Positions 7,581 to 16,936 are shown, numbered from the stretch's first letter. The stretch is 27,723 bases of DNA from an uncultured Bryobacterales bacterium (GCA_937959285.1 CALGAR010000067.1:1-27723), one strand, 5' to 3'. The notes: generated from the letters alone by a model not told the origin. Made by a program: numbers and translations.

Positions 7581-8501
7581 GTGAGGAGTTTGATTCGGCG
7601 ACGGTCAATTTTCATCGCGGCCGCCGCCCTGGCGGTCCTGGCCGCCGCTGTGTGGTACTTTGCCCCGAGCTATCGAGGCCGCTCGGCCGCTGAGCTGATT
7701 CCCTATCTGCCCCCGGCTGACGCCCCGGTGATGTACGTGGATGTCGCGGCGCTCCGGGTCTCCGGAGTCCTCGACATGCTGGCCGGCTCCCAGCTCGCGG
7801 AGGAGCCGGAATACCAGGCCTTCGTACGGGATACCGGATTCGACTATCGCAAGGATCTGAATACGGTACTTCTTTCCTTCCAGGAGAAGGGAACCTTCCT
7901 CGTTCTTTCGGGCCGGTTCGACTGGAAGGCAATCAACAACTACGTGTCCCGTCAGGGCGGGACGTGCGTCAACGGCCTCTGCCGGGTATCGGGCAGTAAG
8001 CCAGAGCGGCGGATCTCCTTCTACAAACTGAAGCGCGACCTGATGGCCATGGCCGTGAGCTCGGACGAGTTCGCTGCGAGCCTGATCACACACCACGAGC
8101 GGGTCCCGCAGTTCGAAACTCCCTCGGAACCAGTTTGGGTCTCAGTGCCGGCTTCGGCTATCCGCAAAGAGGGACTGCCAGCCGGAACCCGCACATTTGC
8201 TTCTGCGCTCGAAGGCGCGGAGCGCTTTTCTCTAGCGCTCGGCTCGAATGGCGAACGCTTCGAAATTCTGCTGAGGGTCACGTGCCGCAATGCGGAGGAG
8301 GCAAGCGCCTTGCGTGACCAGCTTGAAAAAGCGACCACGGTTCTCCGCAACTTTATTGCCCGGGAGAATCAAAAGCCGAATCCAAACGACCTGAGCGGTG
8401 TACTGACGGCCGGTGTCTTCAGTCAGGAGGACCGGCGGGTTCTGGGACGCTGGCCGATGGAACGTTCCTTTCTGCAGTCGGTCACCGGGGGCCAGCTCTA
8501 G
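7581..8501 (+). CDS. Membrane-anchored protein of unknown function
   Basis: I do not recognise a specific family. The 306 residues start RSLIRRRSIF followed by one hydrophobic helix (about residues 9-27), so the protein is probably anchored in the inner membrane with the rest outside. The body contains ELIPYLPPADAPVMYVDVAAL, a pattern reminiscent of acidobacterial proteins resembling DUF3352, and two cysteines close together (GGTCVNGLCRV, about 133-138) that could form a disulfide. GTG 7581 begins ten bases after the DAHP synthase stop, and its own stop abuts the next GTG directly. It is therefore cotranscribed with DAHP synthase and the sugar kinase, although no link to aromatic synthesis is visible. 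Confidence 0.8.
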   Translation: MRSLIRRRSIFIAAAALAVLAAAVWYFAPSYRGRSAAELIPYLPPADAPVMYVDVAALRVSGVLDMLAGSQLAEEPEYQAFVRDTGFDYRKDLNTVLLSFQEKGTFLVLSGRFDWKAINNYVSRQGGTCVNGLCRVSGSKPERRISFYKLKRDLMAMAVSSDEFAASLITHHERVPQFETPSEPVWVSVPASAIRKEGLPAGTRTFASALEGAERFSLALGSNGERFEILLRVTCRNAEEASALRDQLEKATTVLRNFIARENQKPNPNDLSGVLTAGVFSQEDRRVLGRWPMERSFLQSVTGGQL

Positions 8502-9443
8502 GTGACCGGCGGCGTCCTCTGCTGCGGTAATCTTGTCCTCGACATTCTTGTCCGGCCGGTTGAACAAGTCGTCTTTGATGCGACGACGTGGGTGGAGGAC
8601 ATCTCTCAGCACGTCGGGGGAAATGGCGCCAACACGTCCTTCGCGCTTGGGAAACTCGGCGTTCCTGTCCGGCTTGTCGGCGTAACCGGCCGGGACTCAT
8701 TTGGCGATTGGGTCCTCGGCCAGCTTGAAGCTGCTGGCGTCGATACAAGGTATGTGCTCCGCAAGGACGTGCCGACTGCTGCTACCGTCGGGCTCGTGAA
8801 GCCAACCGGGAGCCGCGCTTTCCTGCACAGACCCGGTGTGAGTGCTCACGCCTTCGATGCTCCGGTCGAGTTTACCGCTGATCTGACGACCGGGTTTCAG
8901 CACTTTCACCTTGCCAACCCATTCGCTCTGCCGCTGCTTCGCACCCATGCAGGCGAAACTATGCGCAGTGCGCGGCAGGCTGGTTTGCGGACCAGTCTCG
9001 ATACGGGATGGGATGCCAAAGGCGAATGGATGAAAGTGATCGAGCCCTGCCTTCCTCATACGGAATTTCTGTTCATGAATGAAGACGAGGCGCGCCGGAT
9101 CAGCGGGTGTTCCGATGCTGGATCCGCTGCGCGTCGATTCCTGGAGGCCGGCGCCGGGGTTGCCGTAGTGAAGCTGGGAGCGGCAGGATGCTCCGTCTTC
9201 ACCGCAAGCGAGGAGTTTACGGTTCCGGGGTTCCGCGTGGACGCCGTCGACACCACTGGCGCCGGCGATTGCTTTGTCGGAGGCTTTCTTGCAGGACTCT
9301 ATCGCGGTGCCTCGCTGCGCGAAGCCGCGCGCCTGGCCAATGCGGCAGGAGCCCTCAGCGTCACGCGTCTCGGCGCGACTACCGGGCTCCTCTCCTATTC
9401 GGAAACGGTTTCCTGGATGAGCCGCGCGGCGATCTCACAGTGA
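8502..9443 (+). CDS. PfkB-family (ribokinase-like) carbohydrate kinase
   Basis: The 313-residue protein has the two PfkB signatures: HVGGNGANTSFALGKLG (about residues 38-54), which binds the sugar, and VDTTGAGDCFVGGFLAG (about 247-263), with the catalytic Asp in GAGD and the anion hole. FMNEDEARRISG is the conserved nucleotide-side segment. The family phosphorylates sugars, nucleosides or related alcohols with ATP in the cytoplasm; the substrate here is unknown. GTG 8502 follows the preceding stop with no gap, giving translational coupling. It ends 32 bases before the stop of the convergent DUF1501 gene. Confidence 0.92.
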   Translation: MTGGVLCCGNLVLDILVRPVEQVVFDATTWVEDISQHVGGNGANTSFALGKLGVPVRLVGVTGRDSFGDWVLGQLEAAGVDTRYVLRKDVPTAATVGLVKPTGSRAFLHRPGVSAHAFDAPVEFTADLTTGFQHFHLANPFALPLLRTHAGETMRSARQAGLRTSLDTGWDAKGEWMKVIEPCLPHTEFLFMNEDEARRISGCSDAGSAARRFLEAGAGVAVVKLGAAGCSVFTASEEFTVPGFRVDAVDTTGAGDCFVGGFLAGLYRGASLREAARLANAAGALSVTRLGATTGLLSYSETVSWMSRAAISQ

Positions 9444-9475
9444 TTTAACGCCAGGCGCACAAGCCAGGCCTCGGG

Positions 9476-10822
9476 CTATGCGAAGATCGCGTCATGCACC
9501 TCTCCTGCGACATCCGTTAGACGGAAGTCGCGTCCGGCGTATCGATACGTCAACTGCTTGTGATCGAGTCCCATGAGCGCGAGTAAGGTGGCATGCAGAT
9601 CGTTCGTGTGCATACGGCCCTCAACAGCCCTTACGCCGAGTTCGTCAGTAGCGCCGTAGCTGAATCCCTTCTTCACACCAGCGCCCGCGAGAAACATCGC
9701 ATATCCGGTGATGTTGTGATCACGTCCGTCCGGTCCTTGCGCCATCGGAAGGCGCCCGAACTCTGACCCGAAGAGAACCAGCGTTTCATCAAGCAGGCCT
9801 CGCTGCGCAAGGTCGGTGAGTAGCGCAGAAGTCGACTGGTCGATTTGTCTGCAGCGTTCGATGAGACCCTTGTGCAGATTGGTGTGGTGATCCCATCCGC
9901 CCTGGCAGATCTCGACAAAGCGCACGCCCGCCTCGGTGAGACGCCTCGCCATCAGACACTGGCGCGCGAATGAGCCTTCGGGTCCCGGCTTGACGCCGTA
10001 TGCGTCCAGCACGTGTTGCGGCTCTGTCGAGATATCGAGCAGTTCGGGGAGCTTGCCTTGCATGCGGAAGGCGAGCTCGTATGACTCGATAATTCCGTCC
10101 ACAGGTTCGGGCGCATCGGGGCTGGCGGCAAGGTCTCGGTTCATTGCCTGTATTAAGTCGAGCTGATTCCGCTGCATCCGGGCGGATGATGCTGGTTTCA
10201 GATTGGGAAGAAATCCGCTGTCGCTGATCCTGGTGCCCTGATATTGTGCAGGAAGGAATGCGCTTCCGTAGTTCACCGCGCCGCCAAAATTGGGTGGCGG
10301 ATTGATTGTTACGTAGCCAGGCAGATCCTGATTCTCTGTTCCGAGGCCATACAACAGCCACGCTCCCATGCTGGGACGCGTCAGGGCAGCGTTGGCGCTC
10401 CCGGTATGTAATTGAACGACTGCCTGCGGATGAGCCGGCGTATCGGTATGGAGACCGCGGATCCAGCAGAGTTCGTCGGCATGTTTCGCGATGTTTGGCA
10501 GCAGCTCCGAGAACCACGATCCGGACTGCCCGTACTGCTTGAACTGAAACTTTGACGGAGTCAGCACGCCGCCGCCAGGCCCGGATTTTCCGGCATTTTT
10601 CACCAGCTCTGGTTTGTACTCGAACGTATCGAGGCTGGACATTGCGCCCTCCATGAAGAGGAAGATGATGCGCTTTGCCCGCGGCCGGAAATGTGGCTGC
10701 TTGCTTGCGAGTGGCTTGTTCGCGGCCTGGAGCATAGCCGAGAAAGCCAGATAACCGAAGCCGGCTCCCGCAGAGCGCAGGAGCGTTCTGCGGGAAGGAA
10801 GAACGGAACGCGGAGTCAACAT
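9476..10822 (-). CDS. DUF1501 family protein with Tat signal
   Basis: The 448-residue protein belongs to DUF1501, a family of the alkaline phosphatase/sulfatase superfamily that is abundant in Planctomycetes and Solibacter-type Acidobacteria. Its N-terminus, MLTPRSVLPSRRTLLRSAG then a hydrophobic stretch, is a twin-arginine export signal. Conserved segments seen are RIIFLFMEGAMSSLDTFEYK, CWIRGLHTDTPAHP, FVEICQGGWDHHTNLHKGL, LVLFGSEFGRLPM and GRDHNITGYAMFLAGAGVK. The start at 10822 is preceded by AGGGG; an upstream extension in frame lies inside the neighbouring gene and is low-complexity Arg-rich, hence rejected. It lies 19 bases downstream of the cytochrome gene. Function is not established; a role in surface or periplasmic breakdown has been assumed from the fold. 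Confidence 0.92.
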   Translation of the reverse strand: MLTPRSVLPSRRTLLRSAGAGFGYLAFSAMLQAANKPLASKQPHFRPRAKRIIFLFMEGAMSSLDTFEYKPELVKNAGKSGPGGGVLTPSKFQFKQYGQSGSWFSELLPNIAKHADELCWIRGLHTDTPAHPQAVVQLHTGSANAALTRPSMGAWLLYGLGTENQDLPGYVTINPPPNFGGAVNYGSAFLPAQYQGTRISDSGFLPNLKPASSARMQRNQLDLIQAMNRDLAASPDAPEPVDGIIESYELAFRMQGKLPELLDISTEPQHVLDAYGVKPGPEGSFARQCLMARRLTEAGVRFVEICQGGWDHHTNLHKGLIERCRQIDQSTSALLTDLAQRGLLDETLVLFGSEFGRLPMAQGPDGRDHNITGYAMFLAGAGVKKGFSYGATDELGVRAVEGRMHTNDLHATLLALMGLDHKQLTYRYAGRDFRLTDVAGEVHDAIFA

Positions 10823-10841
10823 ATCCCCTAATCTCCCAATC

Positions 10842-13409
10842 TCATCGAATGAATCGAAACTCGGCAGACGCATAGAGCGCCTGAATGAAATCCAGCCACG
10901 CTGCCGACCGGGCATTGTCAGCTTGCACGCTCTCTTCCGGCAGAGCGTATTCAGTTCGGTCCACGTTGTCCGGGTCGTCCGGATCGTCTGGCTGTGGCGG
11001 TGGTAAAGACGCCGCCGCTGCGACCGGCGCCTTCGGCGGTTTGGTTGCGTACGCAGACTCCGCCGTTTTGAGAAACGCCGCCGCGCGTGCGATCTCACGG
11101 CTCGTGGGCAGACGATTCAGCACAAGGCGGTAGGCTTGCCGGATTCGCTGCTCTGTCGTGCGCTTCGGATCGGAGAGCAGCGAGTTCGCGAGCGCCAGCG
11201 CCTGCCGCCGTACGAACGCGGAGTTCAGCAAGTAGAGGGCTTGTGTCGGAACAGTCGTTCCGTCCCGCTGGCCGGTGACCAGCGTCTGGCTCACCGGATC
11301 GAAGGGTTCGAGCGACCGCGGCGTAATGCCGCGCGCCAGAGGCAGGTAGATGGATCGGTAAACGCTTCGGTCTGCCGCCTCGTGAAGCGATCGCGATTCG
11401 AGACCGTTGTCCCGGATCTCGACCATCTTGAATTGCGAGACGGCGGAACCGGCTGGTGGCCGTAGCTCCAGCCTGCCAGCGGAGGCGAGCATCGCATCCC
11501 GAATCTCTTCCGCCTCCAGCCTTCGCGGTGAATGCCTCCAGAGCAGGCGATTCTCAGGATCCGCTTCCTGGTTTGCCGCCAGCTTGTCCGCGCTCAAGCG
11601 GTATGTGTGGGACATCACCAGGTCCCGCACAAGGCGCTTCAGGGACCAGCCGTCGCGAATGAACTTGCTTGCGAGGTAGTCGAGCAATTCGGGATGGGAG
11701 GGCCGGTCGCCGTTTCGTCCGAAGTTGTCGACGGTGGAGACGATGCCCTTACCGAACAGATGGCTCCATACCCGGTTCACGAAGACGCGGGCCGTGAGCG
11801 GGTTCTGGGGATTTGTGATCCACTGAGCGAGCTCAAGACGGCCGCTTTGAGCGGGATTGATCTTCGGCGCATTGGGTACTGTGAACGCGGTCAGGAAGCC
11901 TCTCGGTACAACAGGACCAAGCCGCTCCGCCTGCCCGCGAATGCGAATGGCTGTATCTCCGATCTCTTTCCCTTCGCGCACGCCGTGAACGGCATACCCA
12001 CGCGTTGCCGGGTCTGTCAGAGAGAGGACTTCAAACTGCAGGCGTTCGTAGCGAAGCCGGTACTGCCGCTGTTTGGGGCGTCCGTTTGAATCCAGCGCAA
12101 GACCCTCGGGCGTACCCCGGATCGCATCCCACTCCTTCTTTGCGATGGCCAGTTCGGACTGGAGCCTGGCCAGCTTGTCGGCCGGAGGCGGAGGAACGGT
12201 GGATGTCAGGGTGATGAGCGCCTTGTGGTCGTAGTAATCCAGCCCGGCGCCGCCCATCTTATTGCGAAGGCCCGCCGCGAGCTCCGTGCTGGTGAAGATG
12301 CCGGCCAAAGCATAGTAGTCGGTGATCGGCACGGGATCGAACTTGTGATCGTGGCAGCGTGCGCAGCTCACGGTGAGCGCAAGAGTGGACCGCGTCACGG
12401 TATCGATCTGCTCATCGACGTTGTCCATCACAAAACGCTCTTTAAAGCGCTGGTTGACGTCCTTCGGACCGATGGCGAGGAAGCCGGTCGCGGCCAGCAG
12501 GCGGTCGCGTTCGGCGGCATCGGCTGCGGGCAAAAGGTCCCCTGCAATCTGCTCCTCGATAAACCGGTTGAATGGAATATCCCGGTCAATCGCATCGATG
12601 ACGTAATCGCGATACCTCCAGGCATGCGGATACGGGATGTTGCGTGACGGACCGGTTGACTCGCCGTAACGGGCTACGTCCAGCCAGTGGCGCGCCCATC
12701 GTTCGGCGAAGTGGCGCGATTGCAGGAGACGGTCGACGAGGCGTTCGTAGGCGTCCGGCCGTTTGTCAGCTACAAAGGCGTCGGTTTCGGCAGGAGTTGG
12801 CGGCAGGCCCGTCAAGTCGAACGTCAGCCGCCGGATCAAGGTCACACGATCCGCATCGCGCACCGGCTGCAGCTTCCGCTCCCGCAGCTTCGCGAGAATG
12901 AAGCGATCGACGTCATTCCATACCCAGGAGGAGTTGAGTGCCGGCGGTTGCGGCGACGTCAAAGGCTGAAACGCCCAGTGACGGGCCCGGATGCGCTGAT
13001 ACGCAGCCTCGAGGCGACCGGTGTCGAGTCGCACCTGCTCGTCCGGCCACGCCGCCCCATCGCGGATCCAGGCTGTCAGTGCGGCCAACTCGGCGTCAGT
13101 GACTGGATCGCCTTCCTTCGGCATCCGGCGTTTCGGGTCCTGGTGCTGAATGCGCTTCAGCAGTGTGCCTTGCGCGGGATTGCCCGGCACGACTGCCGGG
13201 CCTGACTCACCGCCGCGCAGCAGACCGTTGCGGTCGTCCACGCGTAGCCCTCCGGCTGGTTTGGTTTCCGCCGAATGGCACGCGTAGCACTTGTTCACCA
13301 GCACCGGACGTACTTTCTTCTCGAAGAACTCGATTTGTTCGGGTGATCCCGCGGCATAGAGCGCCGTCGAGGCCACCAGTGCAAGTGCATAGCTTCTGTA
13401 GGCCGTCAT
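10842..13409 (-). CDS. Planctomycete-type cytochrome c protein (PSCyt1-DUF1549-DUF1553)
   Basis: An exported protein of 855 residues. A signal peptide (about 1-20, ending YAAG) is followed by a c-type haem domain with CYACH at residues 41-45 and a likely distal ligand in RRMPKEGDPV. The DUF1549 (PSCyt2) domain begins near residue 165 (DRFILAKLRERKLQP, FDLTGLPPTPAE) and holds a second CXXCH motif, CARCHDHKFDP, at about 349. The DUF1553 (PSD1) domain fills the C-terminal part (PLTARVFVNRVWSHLFGKGIV, HPELLDYLA, RRLEAEEIRDAML). ATG 13409 has GAGGAGA upstream. The domain set is typical of Planctomycetes and Solibacteres; its electron-transfer partner is unknown. It sits 19 bases after the receptor gene and 19 before DUF1501. 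Confidence 0.93.
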   Translation of the reverse strand: MTAYRSYALALVASTALYAAGSPEQIEFFEKKVRPVLVNKCYACHSAETKPAGGLRVDDRNGLLRGGESGPAVVPGNPAQGTLLKRIQHQDPKRRMPKEGDPVTDAELAALTAWIRDGAAWPDEQVRLDTGRLEAAYQRIRARHWAFQPLTSPQPPALNSSWVWNDVDRFILAKLRERKLQPVRDADRVTLIRRLTFDLTGLPPTPAETDAFVADKRPDAYERLVDRLLQSRHFAERWARHWLDVARYGESTGPSRNIPYPHAWRYRDYVIDAIDRDIPFNRFIEEQIAGDLLPAADAAERDRLLAATGFLAIGPKDVNQRFKERFVMDNVDEQIDTVTRSTLALTVSCARCHDHKFDPVPITDYYALAGIFTSTELAAGLRNKMGGAGLDYYDHKALITLTSTVPPPPADKLARLQSELAIAKKEWDAIRGTPEGLALDSNGRPKQRQYRLRYERLQFEVLSLTDPATRGYAVHGVREGKEIGDTAIRIRGQAERLGPVVPRGFLTAFTVPNAPKINPAQSGRLELAQWITNPQNPLTARVFVNRVWSHLFGKGIVSTVDNFGRNGDRPSHPELLDYLASKFIRDGWSLKRLVRDLVMSHTYRLSADKLAANQEADPENRLLWRHSPRRLEAEEIRDAMLASAGRLELRPPAGSAVSQFKMVEIRDNGLESRSLHEAADRSVYRSIYLPLARGITPRSLEPFDPVSQTLVTGQRDGTTVPTQALYLLNSAFVRRQALALANSLLSDPKRTTEQRIRQAYRLVLNRLPTSREIARAAAFLKTAESAYATKPPKAPVAAAASLPPPQPDDPDDPDNVDRTEYALPEESVQADNARSAAWLDFIQALYASAEFRFIR

Positions 13410-13428
13410 CGCAGTCTCCTCGCCAGAT

Positions 13429-16400
13429 TCAGAACTTGTAGTGCAAGCCGAGTTGGATAATCCGCGCCTGGTTCCCCGGAAGCAAACTGCTAATGCGGCC
13501 GAAGTTGGCGACACCCCGGTTCTGATTGGGAACCGCAAAGTTGGCGCGGTTGGGGAAATTCAGTATCTCTACGCGGAACTGGAGCCGCTGCTGTTCGCGA
13601 ATCGTGAAGTTCTTGAGAACAGCCAGGTCGGAAATAATTGCGCCCGGCCCGATCGCCACGGTCCGGCCAAGATTGCCGAATGTGTACAGAGCGGGAGCGA
13701 CGAAGACGGAAGTATCAAAGTATGTCTCTCCCAGCACGTTGCTTCGCCAGTTGGGATTCTTACGATAAGGGGCAATTGCGCTTGAACGGACGGTTGCGGC
13801 CGTTGGATAGATAGCGGCGGCGTTGTTCTCGATGACTCCGAACGGCGAGCCGGACCGCGCTTCAAAGATCAGCGAGGTCGACCAGCCGCCGATAACGTGA
13901 TCGAGAAGGTTACCCGCCTTCAGCAGGTGCCCTTTGCCAACCGGCAGTTCCCAGACCGCGCTGCCAATAAAGCGGTGACCGATATGATTCCCCGAGAGAC
14001 CGCGGTCTGCCCGGCGGTCGTACTGGTTTGCGAAGGCGTTATCTCCCGCATTGCCTCCGATCTCGTCACGTGACTCCACATCGTCGATCGCCTTCGACCA
14101 CGTGTAGTTCGCACTAAACTGAAGGCCTTTCGAGAAGCGCTTCTCGACTTTCAAGTTGAGCCCGTGATAGTTGGAGTTGCCGATGGTCGGCGCGATGACG
14201 CGGACGTCGGAGAACTGAGGAAACGGCCGAAGCGCCTGCACATTCCCGGGGCCGATGAGATCCGGAGGAACCTGATTGATTGAGCGGCTGCCCGGAGCAG
14301 TCAGCTTGTGCCCCAGCGTGCTCAAGTAGCCGATTTCGAAAACCGCATTGCCCGGCAGTTGCCGCTGAATGTTGAAGTTGAAAGTGAACAGGTAAGGAAC
14401 GGCGCGCCCTTTCGGTTCGAAGAACTCGACAGCGAGAGTCGGATTCTCCCCGGGCCGCGCGGCTCCATAGCCGGGCACGAGCAGGTCGTTCGAGGGTGGA
14501 GTTGCAGGTGGCAGACCGTTACGCAGAAGAAATGCCGGCGTGCGTCCACCGTCCGGCGAAACGACGTCGCTGCGCAAGCCGAAGCCAATGTTTGCAACGA
14601 TCGGCGTGGCCTGGTCGTACTGGCCGACGTACAGCACCCCGCCACCGCCCCGGATTACCCATTTGTCCGTTGCGCGGTAGGCAAAACCGACGCGCGGGCC
14701 GAAGTTGTTCTTATCGAAGTTGTGCGCGTACTCGCTCAGGCCGTTGCGTCCGGACCACGTAATCACGCCGGGCGTATTGCTCACTGGGTTGATCGCATAT
14801 CGATCAAAGGAGTTTTGCCGGTTGTCGACGAGTTCCCGGCGTGGAGAATCGATGTCCCAGCGCAGGCCGAGATTGAGTGTGAGCCGCTGGGTCACCTTCC
14901 AGTCGGTTTGCACGTACGCCCCGAAAGCAGTGGCCCGTGTCCGCAGCAGCAGCGCTTCTGCTCGAGAGCCGCTGTATGCCCATCCCAACAGGAAAGATGC
15001 AAGCGGATCGCCCGTTGCCGTCTGATTGAAGGAGAATTCACCGCCCGCAGTTCCAGACCAACGGTCGTCATTGGTGGAGCGTCTGTACTCTGCGCCAAAT
15101 TTGATGGTGTGCGCGCCGGCGATCTTCGTGACGCTTACCGTGTAATGATCGCCACGAATGGGCACCTGCAAGCGCTCATGGTTTCCGGTTCCAAAGCCCG
15201 TAAGGCCGGGAATGTTGATCTTCGGAAAGAAGCGGTCGTTGGTCCCCTTGATGCCGAATTGCTGAGCCAGACCAAGATCCGCTCCACCGGACCGTACGTT
15301 AGCTTTTCGCCTGTCCCAGGAATAGCGGGCCTCAAGAATGGTCAGAGGCGAGAAATTGTGCTGCCACGTCGCCGACCAGCTATAGTAGCTGTTGTCATTC
15401 CTCGAGTGATACGGATCCACTCCTGGCGTCGGGTACACCGGCGCATTGAACGTGTCAGTCTCGTTGGCAAGAAAGCGGCCGTAAACGCGGTCGTTTATGG
15501 AAAAGTTGTGGTCAATACGGGCAACAGCGACGTGTGTTGTCGTTCGTATTGCCTGATTCGCGCGGAAGTTGTTCGAGCGGCTGCGCGCTCCGGCGACGTT
15601 CGGCGCGGGATAGAGGGCAGCAATCGCCGCTCCGACCGGGTCCAGCCGCGATTCCGGGATGATGTTCCCAGGGAAGGGAAGGCCCGTTTCCGGATCCCGG
15701 ATCGTGGTTGAAAGCCCGGAGAAGTCGCCGCGGGTCTCCGCTACGCCCGGTACGCTGGCGACGATTGTCTGCTGACGTCTGATCTCCAGTCCTTCGTAGT
15801 TCGCAAAGAAGAATGTTTTGTCTTTGCGAATCGGGCCGCCCAGGCTCGCGCCGTACTGGTTGTATCGAAGCACCGGTTTCGATTCTGCAAAGAAGTTCCG
15901 TGCGTCCAGCTTGTCGTTGCGCAGGAACTCATAGAGCGAGCCGTGGAACTGGTTCGTTCCGGACTTGGTGGTCATCTGGATGTAGCCTCCGCCTGACCGG
16001 CCCAGTTCCGCTTTGTAGTTGCTGATCTCGACGTTGAACTCCTCGAGGGATTCAACCGGCGGATCATAGTTCAGCGTCGCCACGCCGAGCAGAATGTTCT
16101 GTGCATTTCCGCCGTCAATGGTCCACATCGCGTTGTTGCCGCGGCCGCCGGCCATGGCGAAGTTCGAACCGTTTCCGTTCTGCACGACAAACCCGTTCAG
16201 CTTTGCGAGCTGTGCGGCGCGGCGGTCGATCAGCGGCATGTTCGCAATCGTGCTATTGCGGACAACAGAACCGACAGACGAGGTATCGGTGTTCAGCAGC
16301 GGCGCCGATGCTTCCACTGTGACCGTCTCCGCCACTGCCCCGACTTCCAGCGTGAAATCAATCCTGACGGTTGCTCCTGTCTCGAGCCGTACGCCCGTCT

Positions 16401-16674
16401 GTTGAAACTGCTTGAAGCCCTGTGCTTCGGCGCTCACCTTGTAGTCGCCGGGTTTGATGAGAGGAATTGTGTAAATGCCGTCTGCGGTGGTGACGCCGCT
16501 GAATACTTCACCCGTGTTGACGTTCGTCGCTTTGACAACTGCGGCTTCAATCACCGCCTGGCTGGTATCGCGGATTGTGCCTGTGAGGGTTGCTGTCTGC
16601 TGCCCGTAGGCTGCAATCGCTGCGGCGAAGACAGCGGCTGCTGCTGCCGAGCTTCTGAATCTGAAGCGGTACAT
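13429..16674 (-). CDS. Oar-like TonB-dependent receptor with carboxypeptidase-regulatory-like domain (1)
   Basis: An outer membrane protein of about 1081 residues. A signal peptide (FRSSAAAAAVFAAAIAAYG) ends before QQTATLTG. Residues 25-115 form the beta-sandwich CarboxypepD_reg-like domain (GTIRDTSQAVIEAAVVKATN, GIYTIPLIKPGDYKVSAEAQG). A plug domain follows (SAPLLNTDTSSVGSVVRN, GGRGNNAMWTIDGGN, KSGTNQFHGSLYEFLRNDKL) and then a long barrel ending in an aromatic residue, GLHYKF. Such receptors are a hallmark of Solibacter-type Acidobacteria and probably import polysaccharide or peptide pieces; the substrate is unknown. ATG 16674 is chosen because GGGAGAG lies just upstream; an ATG 18 bases further up is possible. 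It is the first gene of the receptor-cytochrome-DUF1501 operon. Confidence 0.93.
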   Translation of the reverse strand: MYRFRFRSSAAAAAVFAAAIAAYGQQTATLTGTIRDTSQAVIEAAVVKATNVNTGEVFSGVTTADGIYTIPLIKPGDYKVSAEAQGFKQFQQTGVRLETGATVRIDFTLEVGAVAETVTVEASAPLLNTDTSSVGSVVRNSTIANMPLIDRRAAQLAKLNGFVVQNGNGSNFAMAGGRGNNAMWTIDGGNAQNILLGVATLNYDPPVESLEEFNVEISNYKAELGRSGGGYIQMTTKSGTNQFHGSLYEFLRNDKLDARNFFAESKPVLRYNQYGASLGGPIRKDKTFFFANYEGLEIRRQQTIVASVPGVAETRGDFSGLSTTIRDPETGLPFPGNIIPESRLDPVGAAIAALYPAPNVAGARSRSNNFRANQAIRTTTHVAVARIDHNFSINDRVYGRFLANETDTFNAPVYPTPGVDPYHSRNDNSYYSWSATWQHNFSPLTILEARYSWDRRKANVRSGGADLGLAQQFGIKGTNDRFFPKINIPGLTGFGTGNHERLQVPIRGDHYTVSVTKIAGAHTIKFGAEYRRSTNDDRWSGTAGGEFSFNQTATGDPLASFLLGWAYSGSRAEALLLRTRATAFGAYVQTDWKVTQRLTLNLGLRWDIDSPRRELVDNRQNSFDRYAINPVSNTPGVITWSGRNGLSEYAHNFDKNNFGPRVGFAYRATDKWVIRGGGGVLYVGQYDQATPIVANIGFGLRSDVVSPDGGRTPAFLLRNGLPPATPPSNDLLVPGYGAARPGENPTLAVEFFEPKGRAVPYLFTFNFNIQRQLPGNAVFEIGYLSTLGHKLTAPGSRSINQVPPDLIGPGNVQALRPFPQFSDVRVIAPTIGNSNYHGLNLKVEKRFSKGLQFSANYTWSKAIDDVESRDEIGGNAGDNAFANQYDRRADRGLSGNHIGHRFIGSAVWELPVGKGHLLKAGNLLDHVIGGWSTSLIFEARSGSPFGVIENNAAAIYPTAATVRSSAIAPYRKNPNWRSNVLGETYFDTSVFVAPALYTFGNLGRTVAIGPGAIISDLAVLKNFTIREQQRLQFRVEILNFPNRANFAVPNQNRGVANFGRISSLLPGNQARIIQLGLHYKF

Positions 16675-16698
16675 GAATGCTCTCCCAAACAAATGCGG

Positions 16699-16767
16699 GC
16701 GCCAGCAAGGCTCACCCGTTCTTCGGAATCGAGGAATTTGCTGTCCAACCGTGCGGTTGCCTGGCGC
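16699..16767 (-). promoter_or_regulatory. Possible structured 5' leader of TonB receptor 1
   Basis: In the minus-strand leader, GCGCCAG (16767-16761) can pair with CTGGCGC (16705-16699) over seven bases. This would enclose a small hairpin CAACC-GCAC-GGTTG (16759-16746). The outer stem ends about 24 bases before the start codon. The pairing is seen; no known riboswitch class was recognised. Confidence 0.3.
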
Positions 16768-16828
16768 GGGGGGACTGGAATCCGTTCAGGAAAGCTAACG
16801 AGGAACGGTCAGTATACTACTTCGATGG

Positions 16829-16858
16829 AGAATACGGTGATTGGATTCAGCCTGTCAA
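16829..16858 (-). promoter_or_regulatory. Promoter of the TonB receptor 1 operon
   Basis: On the minus strand TTGACA (16858-16853) and TATTCT (16834-16829) are 18 bases apart. The predicted start near 16822 leaves a leader of about 150 bases. The -35 is set in TATTGACAG, also found in front of the second receptor gene. Confidence 0.65.
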
Positions 16859-16936
16859 TAGAAAAATGTTCATATCGGCCCTAAGTGATTGTTCCCATTG
16901 CTAATAAGTTGGTCTATAGGATAAGTAGAAAAAGTG

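Noticed and set aside
10823..11098. N-terminal extension of the DUF1501 gene
   Set aside because: Arg-rich low-complexity sequence inside the cytochrome gene; the Tat signal begins at 10822 with a ribosome binding site.
14308..15711. 467-codon open frame on the plus strand opposite TonB receptor 1
   Set aside because: No recognisable domain; the minus-strand receptor is intact over the whole stretch, so this is an antisense shadow of high-GC coding sequence.
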